A stretch of 17,578 nucleotides of DNA from Bacteroidales bacterium UBA1756 (GCA_002314795.1 DCHI01000035.1:1-17578); one strand, 5' to 3'; positions 1-6,676 are shown, counted from the first letter of the stretch. Made by a program: numbers and translations. The notes: generated by a model not told the origin, from the sequence alone.

Positions 1-240
1 TACGACGGGCTCAGGTTCTACGACGATTTCGGGTTCTACGACGGGTTCCGGTTCTATGACGGGTTCCGGTTCTATGACGGGTTCCGGTTCAATGACGGGT
101 TCCGGTTCTATGACGGGTTCCGGTTCTATGACGGGTTCCAGTTCAATGACGGGTTCCGGTTCTACAACGGGCTCCGGTTCTACAACGGGCTCAGGTTCTA
201 CGACGGGCTCCGGTTCTACAACGGGCTCAGGTTCTACGAC
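1..240 (-). repeat. 18-bp in-frame tandem repeat encoding V(V/I)EPEP
   Basis: About 13 copies of an 18-bp unit (minus strand GTCGTAGAACCGGAGCCC and variants) run from base 1 to about 240. The unit is exactly six codons, so copy-number change preserves the frame. Variants differ at few bases (GTA/ATA/ATT for residue 2, CCT/CCG, GAG/GAA), with one EL and one EI substitution. The near identity suggests recent expansion by slippage or unequal recombination. Confidence 0.9.
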
Positions 241-693
241 GGCAGACAAAGCAACCGTTTCAACGTTATTGGTTCGTTTCACCTTCGGAAACTTCTGGAT
301 ATCAATCTTGTCGTAACCGTCGAATTCCTCGTTCAGTTCGGAAATTTCGTCCGAAGGGAGAAAAACCAAAGCCCCCTTTTTAAGCGTGAAGGTTCCAAAA
401 TTTTCTATGACGGCACGCTTGTTTTGTCTGATTTCATTATGAAGTTGTTCCACCCAACGGCGAATGGCCGCATCGGCATCCACAATTTTTATACCTTCCT
501 CTTGAGACACAAAAAGAATGAAAGCATAACCGCTTCCATCCTCTTGAGATTCCAGCACGATGCTATATCGTGGAGGGAAGGCCGTACCGCCTTCAATATG
601 CGCGGGACGAAAAACCTTCCTAAAAAGTCCTACATCATTCACATAAACCGTCTCATCATTACGGAGAGCGGCCAACAAATTTCTAATTACCAT
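1..693 (-). CDS. HU/CCDC81-like protein with VVEPEP repeat spacer (partial, C-terminus missing)
   Basis: An open minus-strand frame of 231 codons starts with ATG at 693 and runs without a stop to base 1, so the C-terminus lies outside the window. Residues about 1-45 and 75-120 look like the paired HU-like domains of Bacteroidota CCDC81-type proteins: each has a short helix followed by a strand-glycine-strand element, seen as NDVGLF and NFGTF, and the second block ends ALVFLPSDE. From about residue 152 onward the protein is an acidic proline-rich repeat, V(V/I)EPEP. In this family such N-termini are often joined by a spacer to a membrane helix and a SPOR peptidoglycan-binding domain; neither is visible here, so that is inference. 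It is the last visible gene of a minus-strand operon, 24 bp after kdsB. The plus-strand frame through the same repeat (TGSGSM units) is a shadow. The coding call is firm, the family fairly so. Confidence 0.82.
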   Translation of the reverse strand, partial: MVIRNLLAALRNDETVYVNDVGLFRKVFRPAHIEGGTAFPPRYSIVLESQEDGSGYAFILFVSQEEGIKIVDADAAIRRWVEQLHNEIRQNKRAVIENFGTFTLKKGALVFLPSDEISELNEEFDGYDKIDIQKFPKVKRTNNVETVALSAVVEPEPVVEPEPVVEPEPVVEPEPVVEPEPVIELEPVIEPEPVIEPEPVIEPEPVIEPEPVIEPEPVVEPEIVVEPEPVV

Positions 694-717
694 TCTATAA
701 ATATAGCAAACAATATA

Positions 718-1446
718 CTAAAAATCAGTGACTTGTTCAGCGCGAACAAGATCCTCCGGCGTATCGATGGCCACACTTTCGTAGTCACACAGGGCCACAT
801 TGATGGCGTAGTCATTTTCAAGCCAACGCAGCTGTTCCAGTTTTTCCGTGTTTTCCAAAGAAGACATCGGAAGTTGGACTATTCGTTGCAAAACCTCATA
901 CCGATAAGCATAAATGCCGATATGTTTCAAAAATACGCGCGGAATTTCCGTATTACGGTAATACGGAATTGGAGAACGGCTGAAGGTAAGCGCACGGCCA
1001 GACAGCGAGCGGGTAACCTTAACCATATTGGGATTCTCGGGATTTTCTTCAGGGAGGAACTCTTTTGCCAACGTAGCAATCTGCACCTTTTCATTCTGGA
1101 ACTGGCTGACGAGCAAGTTGATGGACTCTTTTCTGATGAAAGGTTCATCCCCTTGGATATTGACCACGACATCAGTCGGCTGCAGCTGCAATGCATCAGC
1201 CACCTCAGCACATCGCTCAGTTCCTGATTGATGATTTGGAGAGGTCATCACGGCTACGCCACCGAAACCTTGAACGGCAGAAAGAATTCGTTCATCATCC
1301 GTTGCGACAATCACTTGTTGAAGGCCAGCGTCCAAAGAACGTTCATAGACCCACTGAATCATCGGTTTTCCGTGAATCAGCGCAAGCGGTTTTCCAGGGA
1401 AACGGGTAGAAGCATAGCGAGCCGGGATGATACCGTAGAAAGCCAT
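718..1446 (-). CDS. kdsB: 3-deoxy-manno-octulosonate cytidylyltransferase (CMP-KDO synthetase)
   Basis: This enzyme activates KDO with CTP to CMP-KDO in the cytoplasm, the step before KDO is added to lipid A. The 242-residue length is usual for KdsB. The nucleotide-binding N-terminus IIPARYASTRFPGKPL (residues 6-21) carries the conserved arginines and lysine. NIQGDEPF (96-103) gives the metal-binding Asp100, and IDTPEDL near the C-terminus gives the second conserved Asp228. It sits 3 bp downstream of the deoxynucleoside kinase stop codon, which suggests cotranscription and possibly translational coupling. It is followed after 24 bp by the HU-like gene. No promoter box is seen in front of it. 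Its presence implies an outer membrane with lipopolysaccharide. Confidence 0.96.
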   Translation of the reverse strand: MAFYGIIPARYASTRFPGKPLALIHGKPMIQWVYERSLDAGLQQVIVATDDERILSAVQGFGGVAVMTSPNHQSGTERCAEVADALQLQPTDVVVNIQGDEPFIRKESINLLVSQFQNEKVQIATLAKEFLPEENPENPNMVKVTRSLSGRALTFSRSPIPYYRNTEIPRVFLKHIGIYAYRYEVLQRIVQLPMSSLENTEKLEQLRWLENDYAINVALCDYESVAIDTPEDLVRAEQVTDF

Positions 1447-1449
1447 TTC

Positions 1450-2076
1450 TTACAAATTTTGCTCAAAAAGCCCGTAGAGTTCACCATTGATTTTTTCAAT
1501 GACTTCACCGAAATCCTCAGGTCTTTCACCAAATTTCACCTTATTGACATCTATGACAAGCAGTTTTCCAAGCTTATAGTTCTTAATCCACTCTTCATAG
1601 CGATCATTGAGGTGTTCCAAATAATCCAAGCGAATGGTTTTTTCGTACTCGCGTCCACGTTTTGCAATCTGTGAAACGAGGGTAGAGGTATCGGCGTGGA
1701 GATAAATCAACAGGTCGGGAGCTTGGAGGAATTGAGCCATCAACTCAAAGAGAGAAGAGTAGTTCTCAAAATCACGGGTAGCCATCAGCTGCATATCGTG
1801 CAGGTTCGGGGCAAAAATGTACGCATCCTCATAAATGGAACGGTCTTGAATGACAGTTCTGTTTTTCTTTCGGATGTCAATAACTTGACGGAAGCGATTG
1901 TTCAAGAAATAAACTTGCAGATTAAAAGACCAACGCTGCATATCTTCATAATAACTTGCCAAATACGGATTGTTGTCAACACTCTCGTACATAGGCTCCC
2001 AATTGAAATGTTTGGCCAACATACCTGTCAGTGTGGTCTTTCCTGAACCAATGTTGCCCGCGACTGCTATGTGCAT
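1450..2076 (-). CDS. Deoxynucleoside kinase (dAdo/dGuo kinase type)
   Basis: This is a P-loop kinase that phosphorylates deoxynucleosides to dNMPs for salvage. I place the start at 2076, giving 208 residues beginning MHIAVAGNIGSGKTT; a further upstream ATG at 2118 would lie inside the predicted -7 promoter box. Visible features are the P-loop GNIGSGKTT (7-15), the catalytic-type Glu31 in YESVDNNPY, and the DRS motif (78-80) with Glu83 that positions the substrate. These are the hallmarks of the dCK/dGK/dAK family. The substrate (dAdo, dGuo or dCyd) cannot be decided from sequence alone. It is the first gene of the operon with kdsB, which follows after 3 bp. Confidence 0.92.
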   Translation of the reverse strand: MHIAVAGNIGSGKTTLTGMLAKHFNWEPMYESVDNNPYLASYYEDMQRWSFNLQVYFLNNRFRQVIDIRKKNRTVIQDRSIYEDAYIFAPNLHDMQLMATRDFENYSSLFELMAQFLQAPDLLIYLHADTSTLVSQIAKRGREYEKTIRLDYLEHLNDRYEEWIKNYKLGKLLVIDVNKVKFGERPEDFGEVIEKINGELYGLFEQNL

Positions 2077-2115
2077 AATGATTTTATTTAAGGGTTTTTG
2101 GTGAAAAATCGGACG

Positions 2116-2148
2116 CAAAAATACAAAAAGTTATAAAAAAAATGCCAA
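2116..2148 (-). promoter_or_regulatory. Promoter of the deoxynucleoside kinase-kdsB operon
   Basis: On the minus strand TATTTTTG (2123-2116) fits the Bacteroidota -7 box TAnnTTTG. TTGG (2148-2145) lies 21 bp upstream as a -33 candidate. Transcription would begin near 2110, leaving a leader of about 34 bases to the start at 2076. Confidence 0.65.
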
Positions 2149-2151
2149 TAG

Positions 2152-2179
2152 TTTGTATTTTGTTGACAACTAATACAAG
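2152..2179. promoter_or_regulatory. Possible second GntR operator-like inverted repeat
   Basis: CAACTAATACA at 2167-2177 is identical to the right half of the palindrome at 4429-4448. The left half, TTTGTATTTTGTTG, pairs with it imperfectly, with one extra base. It lies just upstream of the -33 element of the kinase promoter. Binding by the neighbouring GntR protein is inference. Confidence 0.35.
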
Positions 2180-2225
2180 CCATTGACATTCAATATTTAG
2201 AACAAAAAAAACAGATGATGGAGAC

Positions 2226-2290
2226 CAAAAAGGGAGAAAAGTCGGTAGATTTTTATTCAAAAGTTTCCATAAGCTCCCCTACCCTTTTTG
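2226..2290 (-). terminator. Possible terminator after the GntR-ABC operon
   Basis: CAAAAAGGG (2226-2234) and CCCTTTTTG (2282-2290) are exact reverse complements, with an inner GGGAG/CTCCC pairing, 17 bp past the last gene of the operon. Read on the minus strand, the second arm supplies a short T run. The loop is long (over 35 bases), so this is a weak call. Apart from this and the promoter region, I see nothing firm in 2180-2306. Confidence 0.3.
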
Positions 2291-2306
2291 CTTCTGCGCC
2301 TCCACA

Positions 2307-2405
2307 CTAACAAAAGTAATTGACAGCTGTGAATAAAAGTACGAGAGTGATGATAACCACTGCGATGGCAGCAATCCATAGGATTTTATTTGTTAACTTT
2401 TTCAT
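2307..2405 (-). CDS. Small single-helix membrane protein in GntR-ABC operon
   Basis: A 32-codon frame with ATG at 2405 and TAG at 2307-2309 begins 6 bp after the GntR stop codon, in the same direction. The peptide starts MKKLTNKILW and continues with about 17 uninterrupted hydrophobic residues (IAAIAVVIITLVLLFTA), ending VNYFC. This fits one transmembrane helix with a positively charged, probably cytoplasmic, N-terminus. Position, spacing and composition all support a real gene; chance frames of this size rarely encode a clean helix in perfect operon spacing. I know no named family for it. A helper or regulatory subunit of the adjacent ABC membrane protein is a reasonable inference. There is no strong ribosome-binding site, which is usual for this phylum. 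Confidence 0.6.
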   Translation of the reverse strand: MKKLTNKILWIAAIAVVIITLVLLFTAVNYFC

Positions 2406-2411
2406 ATTCAA

Positions 2412-2771
2412 TTATTTTTCTAATGATTGATAGATTTGAGTGACCTCTTCGGGAGTAATTCCCAAGAGGTGCATTTTTTTAAAAATCAAGGGCAACTCCT
2501 CGTGAAGAAAAGCGGTTTTATGTTCGTGACGTATGATGTCGGCAGCTCCGTCCAACACAAAGAAACCCACCCCACGCTTATTGGCAATAATTTGCTTGTC
2601 GGCCAACTCGTTGTATGCACGCATCGCCGTGTTCGGATTCACTTCCAAAGAGGCTGCCAATTCGCGAACAGAAACCACCCGTTCTCCTTCCAGCCAATGT
2701 CCGCTCAGGATTTGTTCACAGATATAATCCGTAATCTGCAAATAGATTGCCTTTCCAGTTCCAAAGTCCAT
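2412..2771 (-). CDS. GntR-family regulator, YtrA-like short type
   Basis: This 119-residue protein has the GntR winged helix-turn-helix at residues about 8-72 (AIYLQITDYICEQIL, then SVRELAASLEVNPNTAMRAY, then the wing IANKRGVGFFV). Only about 45 residues of helical C-terminus follow. The missing effector domain and total length match the YtrA subfamily, whose members repress their own ABC-transporter operon. It starts 1 bp after the membrane-protein stop codon and is followed by the small membrane protein. The perfect palindrome at 4429-4448 in front of the operon is the obvious target. The effector is unknown. Confidence 0.92.
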   Translation of the reverse strand: MDFGTGKAIYLQITDYICEQILSGHWLEGERVVSVRELAASLEVNPNTAMRAYNELADKQIIANKRGVGFFVLDGAADIIRHEHKTAFLHEELPLIFKKMHLLGITPEEVTQIYQSLEK

Positions 2772-2772
2772 A

Positions 2773-3543
2773 CTATGCCTCCGTTTCTCTTAACCGCAAG
2801 TAAGTCATAAACCAGAAGAACAGAACGACAACCGTCCGGAGGCCGTACGAAATCACGTCTTGTGCCCAAGGTGTCAATTCCGGAAATGCTTTCGATGTGC
2901 TGAAAGTACAGCCAAATCCCGTCGTCGCTATACCAAAAACGAAGACATCTATCAGGAACAAGGCAAACAGGAAAGCACAGATGCTCAGCACCGTTTTAAG
3001 AAGTGCATTTTTTCTAAAATAAACAGAGCCGAACAAAAAGATAGAAATGAAAACCGAAAGCGTCATCAAGGTATTTCCAAACTCGGGAAATGAGACTGAC
3101 GCAACTGAAAACTGATGTGCGGTGAAAGAATCTGCTCCGTTAAAGAACTCATTGACAAAGGGTAATGCAAGTAATAAATTGTGTAAAAGCTGACCGACAT
3201 AATATCCCACGAAAGAGACGACGCACATTCCAACCAAATAATAAACTTGCAGATAAAGAATAATCACAGCCGTTTTTTCGGCAGTGCTTGCGGGAATCGT
3301 CAGGAAGGAAATCGCACGAGACGGATTTCCAAGCATCTTGAAAGTCGTTCCAGCCAAAATCACCAAGATGACCTTAACCGGAAGACTCAGAAAATCGTAG
3401 CTTCCATACAAGGGGCTAACCAATCCGAAGAATGCCATCACAGCAGCGATAACGATGGCGAGACGCCAATCCTTTGATCTATTTTGAAGCCAAATGCTAC
3501 GGGCGAAAAGCAGCATTCTATCTTTTGAAAACATTTTTTCCAT
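2773..3543 (-). CDS. Six-helix membrane protein, putative ABC transporter permease
   Basis: The 256-residue protein has about six hydrophobic segments: residues near 30-47, 54-72, 88-118, 158-178, 184-206 and 232-249. Between segments three and four is a roughly 40-residue polar stretch. There is no signal peptide and no domain I recognise by motif. Its place between an ABC ATPase (11 bp upstream) and a YtrA-like regulator (1 bp downstream) makes it the likely membrane partner of that ATPase. Related operons in Bacteroidota and Firmicutes are linked to envelope stress or peptide antibiotics, but the substrate here is not visible. Other ABC-2-type proteins of this size diverge strongly in sequence, so the permease label rests mainly on context. 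Confidence 0.75.
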   Translation of the reverse strand: MEKMFSKDRMLLFARSIWLQNRSKDWRLAIVIAAVMAFFGLVSPLYGSYDFLSLPVKVILVILAGTTFKMLGNPSRAISFLTIPASTAEKTAVIILYLQVYYLVGMCVVSFVGYYVGQLLHNLLLALPFVNEFFNGADSFTAHQFSVASVSFPEFGNTLMTLSVFISIFLFGSVYFRKNALLKTVLSICAFLFALFLIDVFVFGIATTGFGCTFSTSKAFPELTPWAQDVISYGLRTVVVLFFWFMTYLRLRETEA

Positions 3544-3554
3544 ACTATATAATA

Positions 3555-4397
3555 TTAAAGGTTATTGAAAATTTCCTTGATTTTTCCTTTGTTGCAAAGC
3601 ACAGCATTGAAGAACAATTCGATGTCCAACTTACTATCTTCGTGCGTATGATTTTCCGATACAGTATAAATGCCACGGAGTGTATCCTCGCTGTAGATGG
3701 CGTCTGGAACCTCGGCCAAATCATTGACCACCTTGAATAAAAGTTTGTCCGTGATGGCATCCACTGGCTCGGCCACCACGATTTCTCCTCCATCCAAAAT
3801 AATGATGGCGTCAATCAAACTGTGCAAGTCTCTAACTTGATGAGTTGAAATAATAAAAAGCCGTTCTTCGTCCGCGGCCATAGCCATTACCTTACGGAAC
3901 ATACTTTTGGATGGAATGTCGAGTCCGTTCGTCGGTTCGTCCATCAACAAAATCTTGACGTTGGTTGCGAGGGCGAAAGAGATAAACACTTTCTTTTTTT
4001 GTCCGTGCGACATTTTTGAAATGTGCTGTGTAAGTCCTTCCATTTCAAACTGTTCCAGATAGGCATTCATCTGTTCTTGGCTAAAGTTAGGATAAAACGG
4101 GGCATACGCACTAACAAAATCACGGATAGAAAGATCGGGTGCCGCCATTTCTTCTCCAAGGTAATAAAGGTCCTGAAGCATTTGCGGATGACGCCATTGC
4201 GCCGGTTCGCCGAACATTTCCACGGTTCCCTCTTGTGCGAACCGAAGGCCGCACATCATTTTCATCAGTGTGGTCTTTCCCGCACCGTTTTTTCCGAGCA
4301 GTCCGTAAATGTGGCCGTTCGTCAACTCCAAATTCATATTTTTGAAAATCGGAGTCCTCTTTGTGTAACCGAAAGTTACGTTGTTCAAGTGTATCAT
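3555..4397 (-). CDS. ABC transporter ATP-binding protein
   Basis: This 280-residue cytoplasmic ATPase carries Walker A GKNGAGKTT (35-43), a signature motif in the degenerate form MSHGQKKK (129-136), Walker B plus D-loop LLMDEPTNGLD (150-160) and the switch His186 in ISTHQ. The usual Q-loop glutamine is replaced by the GEEM region (81-84). The degenerate signature and the roughly 60-residue C-terminal extension are like YtrB-type ABC-2 ATPases paired with short GntR regulators. It is the first gene of the operon, with its promoter and operator directly upstream. It probably energises the adjacent membrane protein; whether this is export or another envelope task cannot be told. Confidence 0.93.
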   Translation of the reverse strand: MIHLNNVTFGYTKRTPIFKNMNLELTNGHIYGLLGKNGAGKTTLMKMMCGLRFAQEGTVEMFGEPAQWRHPQMLQDLYYLGEEMAAPDLSIRDFVSAYAPFYPNFSQEQMNAYLEQFEMEGLTQHISKMSHGQKKKVFISFALATNVKILLMDEPTNGLDIPSKSMFRKVMAMAADEERLFIISTHQVRDLHSLIDAIIILDGGEIVVAEPVDAITDKLLFKVVNDLAEVPDAIYSEDTLRGIYTVSENHTHEDSKLDIELFFNAVLCNKGKIKEIFNNL

Positions 4398-4428
4398 ACT
4401 TTATTGCTTTAATGTGTTATTTCAATAG

Positions 4429-4448
4429 TGTATTAGCCAACTAATACA
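4429..4448. promoter_or_regulatory. Palindromic operator, probable GntR binding site
   Basis: TGTATTAGccaaCTAATACA is a perfect 8-bp inverted repeat with a 4-bp spacer. It begins 5 bp downstream of the -7 box and therefore covers the predicted transcription start of the GntR-ABC operon, a placement suited to repression by steric block. YtrA-type regulators are known to bind palindromes in their own promoter. Confidence 0.7.
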
Positions 4449-4453
4449 GGCGG

Positions 4454-4461
4454 CAAAAATA
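4454..4461 (-). promoter_or_regulatory. Promoter -7 box of the GntR-ABC operon
   Basis: On the minus strand, TATTTTTG is followed by CCGCC and then the operator. The -33 element is weak: TTTC (4483-4480) lies 18 bp upstream. The leader to the ATPase start at 4397 is about 50 bases. Confidence 0.65.
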
Positions 4462-4500
4462 CAATATTATTTGATAATTGAAACTTTTTTTGAAAAATAT

Positions 4501-4535
4501 AAAAAAAAAGTGAGAACGTATGGTAACGCACTCAC
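4501..4535 (-). terminator. Intrinsic terminator of the coiled-coil nuclease-like gene
   Basis: On the minus strand GTGAG (4535-4531) pairs with CTCAC (4514-4510), with inner pairing CGT/ACG around a 6-base loop and a 2-base internal mismatch. Nine T follow (4509-4501). It lies 32 bp past the stop codon at 4568. Confidence 0.7.
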
Positions 4536-4567
4536 TATCAAAAGAATCAATCAAAAAAAGTCAAAGG

Positions 4568-5392
4568 TCAGAAATAGATACGAGTATCTTTGGAAATAGG
4601 ATCGACAGAAAAGACGTCGTTATCAGACACCCGAATAACAAAGAGTCCCTTTTCAGCGGCATACTTGTCGGCATCGCGGTTGTAATTAATGGCTGCGATA
4701 GCCGCATAAACATTCACATCGGCATACCGAGGGAACACCTCCTTGAAATGGCTCATTTGTTCTAAGAAGTGGTCAATATCTTCCTTTTCACACTTGATTT
4801 TCACTTCCACGGCAACAGCTTCGGTAGTATCGTGGTAAAAGAGATCGACTTCCATACGGCGCTGCGTCTGCTTGTTCGTCGCCTTCATTTCTTTCCAACA
4901 ACCCACGATATTGAAACCCAAGTCTTTGAACAGGTTCGAAGCGGAGGGTTCCATCAACCCTTCCACGATATGGCCGCTTTGAGAAAGAAAGCGGTTGGTG
5001 ATTTCTTTGATTTGCTTCCTGAACTCGACGCGTGATTCTTGTAACTGTCGATCGTGCTCTTGGATAAGTCTATCATTTTCTTGAATCCGGCGATCGGTTT
5101 CTTTACGATAGGAGGCTAAATTTTCTTGGAACTCTTTTTTAGTTTTTTGAAACTCCTGCTCATTCTCTTGAATCCGGCGGTCCGTTTCTTTCATTTGCTG
5201 GGCTGTCTCTTTAAATAGTCGGTCAGTCTCTTGCATACGACGATCTGTCTCTTTAAATAGCTGGTCAGTTTCTTGCATACGGCGCCCCGTCTCTTTCATT
5301 TGTTCCGTAAGAGAATCTATTATTTCTCGCAGTTGTTCCCAACTGTGTGAACCCGACACTGACAATGGTGAAGCAGGTGTATTTTCCATCAT
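4568..5392 (-). CDS. Coiled-coil protein with C-terminal PD-(D/E)XK nuclease-like domain
   Basis: The 274-residue protein has three parts. Residues about 1-20 are a short variable start. Residues about 20-130 are a highly charged coiled coil built from ETDRR/IQEN heptads. Residues about 135-274 form an alpha/beta domain with the core pattern of PD-(D/E)XK enzymes: Glu144 or Glu148 in a helix, Asp183 in MEVDLFYHD, and Glu196-Val-Lys198 in VAVEVKIK, then a helix. This layout is common among uncharacterised Bacteroidota and cyanobacterial proteins, some annotated as DUF3782-like; I assign no function beyond probable nuclease fold. It stands alone with its own promoter box and terminator. The second ATG (5389) is an equally good start. 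The coiled coil suggests oligomerisation or a partner, none of which is encoded nearby. Confidence 0.8.
   Translation of the reverse strand: MMENTPASPLSVSGSHSWEQLREIIDSLTEQMKETGRRMQETDQLFKETDRRMQETDRLFKETAQQMKETDRRIQENEQEFQKTKKEFQENLASYRKETDRRIQENDRLIQEHDRQLQESRVEFRKQIKEITNRFLSQSGHIVEGLMEPSASNLFKDLGFNIVGCWKEMKATNKQTQRRMEVDLFYHDTTEAVAVEVKIKCEKEDIDHFLEQMSHFKEVFPRYADVNVYAAIAAINYNRDADKYAAEKGLFVIRVSDNDVFSVDPISKDTRIYF
5171..5296 (-). repeat. Three 42-bp in-frame repeats within the coiled coil
   Basis: Residues 33-46, 47-60 and 61-74 are three 14-residue units on the pattern KETDRRMQETDRLF, with matching DNA (for example TCTTGCATACG recurring every 42 bp on the plus strand). Two heptads per unit keep the coiled-coil register when units are gained or lost. 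Confidence 0.8.
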
Positions 5393-5447
5393 TTATATAT
5401 TTGTTAAAACTACGATTCGAATGTTTCCACATCTTTGAAAACGGCTG

Positions 5448-5455
5448 CAAAGATA
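5448..5455 (-). promoter_or_regulatory. Promoter -7 box of the coiled-coil nuclease-like gene
   Basis: On the minus strand, TATCTTTG is followed by CAGCC, matching TAnnTTTG. No clear -33 element is seen 19-21 bp upstream. It lies 55 bp in front of the start. The rest of 5393-5701 is AT-rich and holds only this box and the one at 5617. Confidence 0.55.
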
Positions 5456-5616
5456 CTACTATAATTTTAAAAATTTATATCTGATGAAATATTTTTTTTG
5501 AAAATTTTAGGAAAATATATTCAATATATCCAAAGGAACAGAAATAATTGATAGTTGGTGGATAAGCGCAATTAAAAAAAGTCTTGATGAGTGGTGCGAA
5601 TGAATCAGAAAAATGC

Positions 5617-5624
5617 TAATTTTG
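5617..5624 (+). promoter_or_regulatory. Promoter -7 box of the lipoprotein gene
   Basis: TAATTTTG followed by CAATC matches TAnnTTTG. No convincing -33 element is visible. The leader to the ATG at 5720 would be about 90 bases. Confidence 0.5.
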
Positions 5625-5719
5625 CAATCTAATTTCATATTCGCGTTTTGTTAATGTGGCTCACAAATTTTCGAGATGAAATTGGTGTGATTTGTTTTTA
5701 ATTGAGCCTGAATTTTGTT

Positions 5720-6592
5720 ATGAAAAAAGTGTATTTGTACTTACTGAGTGCAATTTGTCTTATTTCCTGCGGTACTTCCGAATCTTACGAAGAAGAAATT
5801 GTATACGAATCGGATGTGAGTGCGGATAGCCTGCTGACGTTGGATGACACATTAGCTTATTTGGCAAAAAAAGAAGGTGCAGATTCGGAAAAATTGATTA
5901 TGAAATTTGACAGCATTACATCAACCATCAATGGTTTCGTCTCTGATTTTCCCAAATTTACTTCTGCAGCCGGTATTATGATTACCCAATCTGAAGATGG
6001 TATTATTAAATTTTATCAGTCTCCACAAAAGAATTCTCTTAAAATGAAAATTGGGAATAATATTAAAAATATCACTGATTTGGCTATATTTCCGGACAGT
6101 GAGTTTTTAGACTGGTGTCACTTCGGTATCAGTGATATCTATATTGTCAAAGATGCTCAGACACAAAAAAAGGCATATATCATTAGATTTTGGGAGAGGA
6201 TAGAGGGCATTGGTGAAACTAATAGTATAGTTGTGAACGATACAGGAAAAATCATTGAAGAGTTTGGTTATGACTGTTATATTCCGGATTGGTATGAGTA
6301 TGGTGAGGATGTTAATGAACGGGACGGGAGAACCTACAAAATTGACATTGCCAAAGGTATTAGATATGATCCCGTTTATGATAAGGATCCCCAAAAGTGT
6401 CTTTGGAGCGTTTACCAATTTAACGGTGAAGAATTTGTATATCAAGGGGAAATTTCCGCCAGAGCTGACACAGCTAAAGGCCTTATTTTCTTTCCCGCCG
6501 ACTACAAAAATCCCCATAGTAATCATTGGAGAGTCTATATGGTTAACGAAGACAAATTTGTCAATTATGGTGATAATTCCCAGAGACCATAA
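5720..6592 (+). CDS. Putative lipoprotein of unknown function
   Basis: I do not recognise the family. The start at 5720 gives 290 residues; a TTG codon 18 bp upstream is in frame but would lengthen the signal peptide without reason. The N-terminus MKKVYLYLLSAICLISCGTS is a lipoprotein signal with lipobox LISC, so Cys17 would be lipidated and the protein anchored to a membrane, probably facing the periplasm or surface. The acidic stretch after the cysteine (SESYEEE) resembles the lipoprotein export signals described in Bacteroidota surface lipoproteins, which is suggestive only. The remainder is a mixed alpha/beta sequence rich in aromatic residues. It ends at a terminator shared with the convergent protease gene. 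Base composition is slightly richer in AT than the pyr genes. Confidence 0.8.
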   Translation: MKKVYLYLLSAICLISCGTSESYEEEIVYESDVSADSLLTLDDTLAYLAKKEGADSEKLIMKFDSITSTINGFVSDFPKFTSAAGIMITQSEDGIIKFYQSPQKNSLKMKIGNNIKNITDLAIFPDSEFLDWCHFGISDIYIVKDAQTQKKAYIIRFWERIEGIGETNSIVVNDTGKIIEEFGYDCYIPDWYEYGEDVNERDGRTYKIDIAKGIRYDPVYDKDPQKCLWSVYQFNGEEFVYQGEISARADTAKGLIFFPADYKNPHSNHWRVYMVNEDKFVNYGDNSQRP

Positions 6593-6644
6593 CTAAACTT
6601 CCTGATGTTTTCAAAAGTAATTTCACATAATGACCTTCATAATA

Positions 6645-6676
6645 AAAAAAGAGGAAGCGTTTACTCCCTCTTTTTT
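6645..6676. terminator. Bidirectional intrinsic terminator
   Basis: AAAAAAGAGG (6645-6654) and CCTCTTTTTT (6667-6676) are perfect reverse complements around a 12-base loop. The A run and the T run provide a U tract in either direction. It separates the convergent lipoprotein gene (stop 6592) and protease gene (stop 6696). Confidence 0.85.

Noticed and set aside
56..316. Plus-strand frame of MTGSGS repeats
   Set aside because: It is the complement of the VVEPEP repeat. The minus-strand frame extends well beyond the repeat with a recognisable domain and operon position, whereas the plus frame ends soon after the repeat.
424..1227. Long plus-strand frame of 267 codons antisense to kdsB
   Set aside because: It overlaps kdsB and the HU-like gene on the opposite strand, has no recognisable motif and no promoter. 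It is a shadow of codon bias in the real genes.
2077..2118. N-terminal extension of the deoxynucleoside kinase to an ATG at 2118
   Set aside because: That ATG overlaps the predicted -7 promoter box, and the extra 14 residues precede a start that aligns with the usual position of the P-loop.
2215..2310. Plus-strand 31-codon frame starting MMETKKGEK
   Set aside because: No promoter box in position, no hydrophobic or other pattern, and its 3' end overlaps the end of the better supported minus-strand microprotein. It also crosses the inverted repeat 2226-2290.
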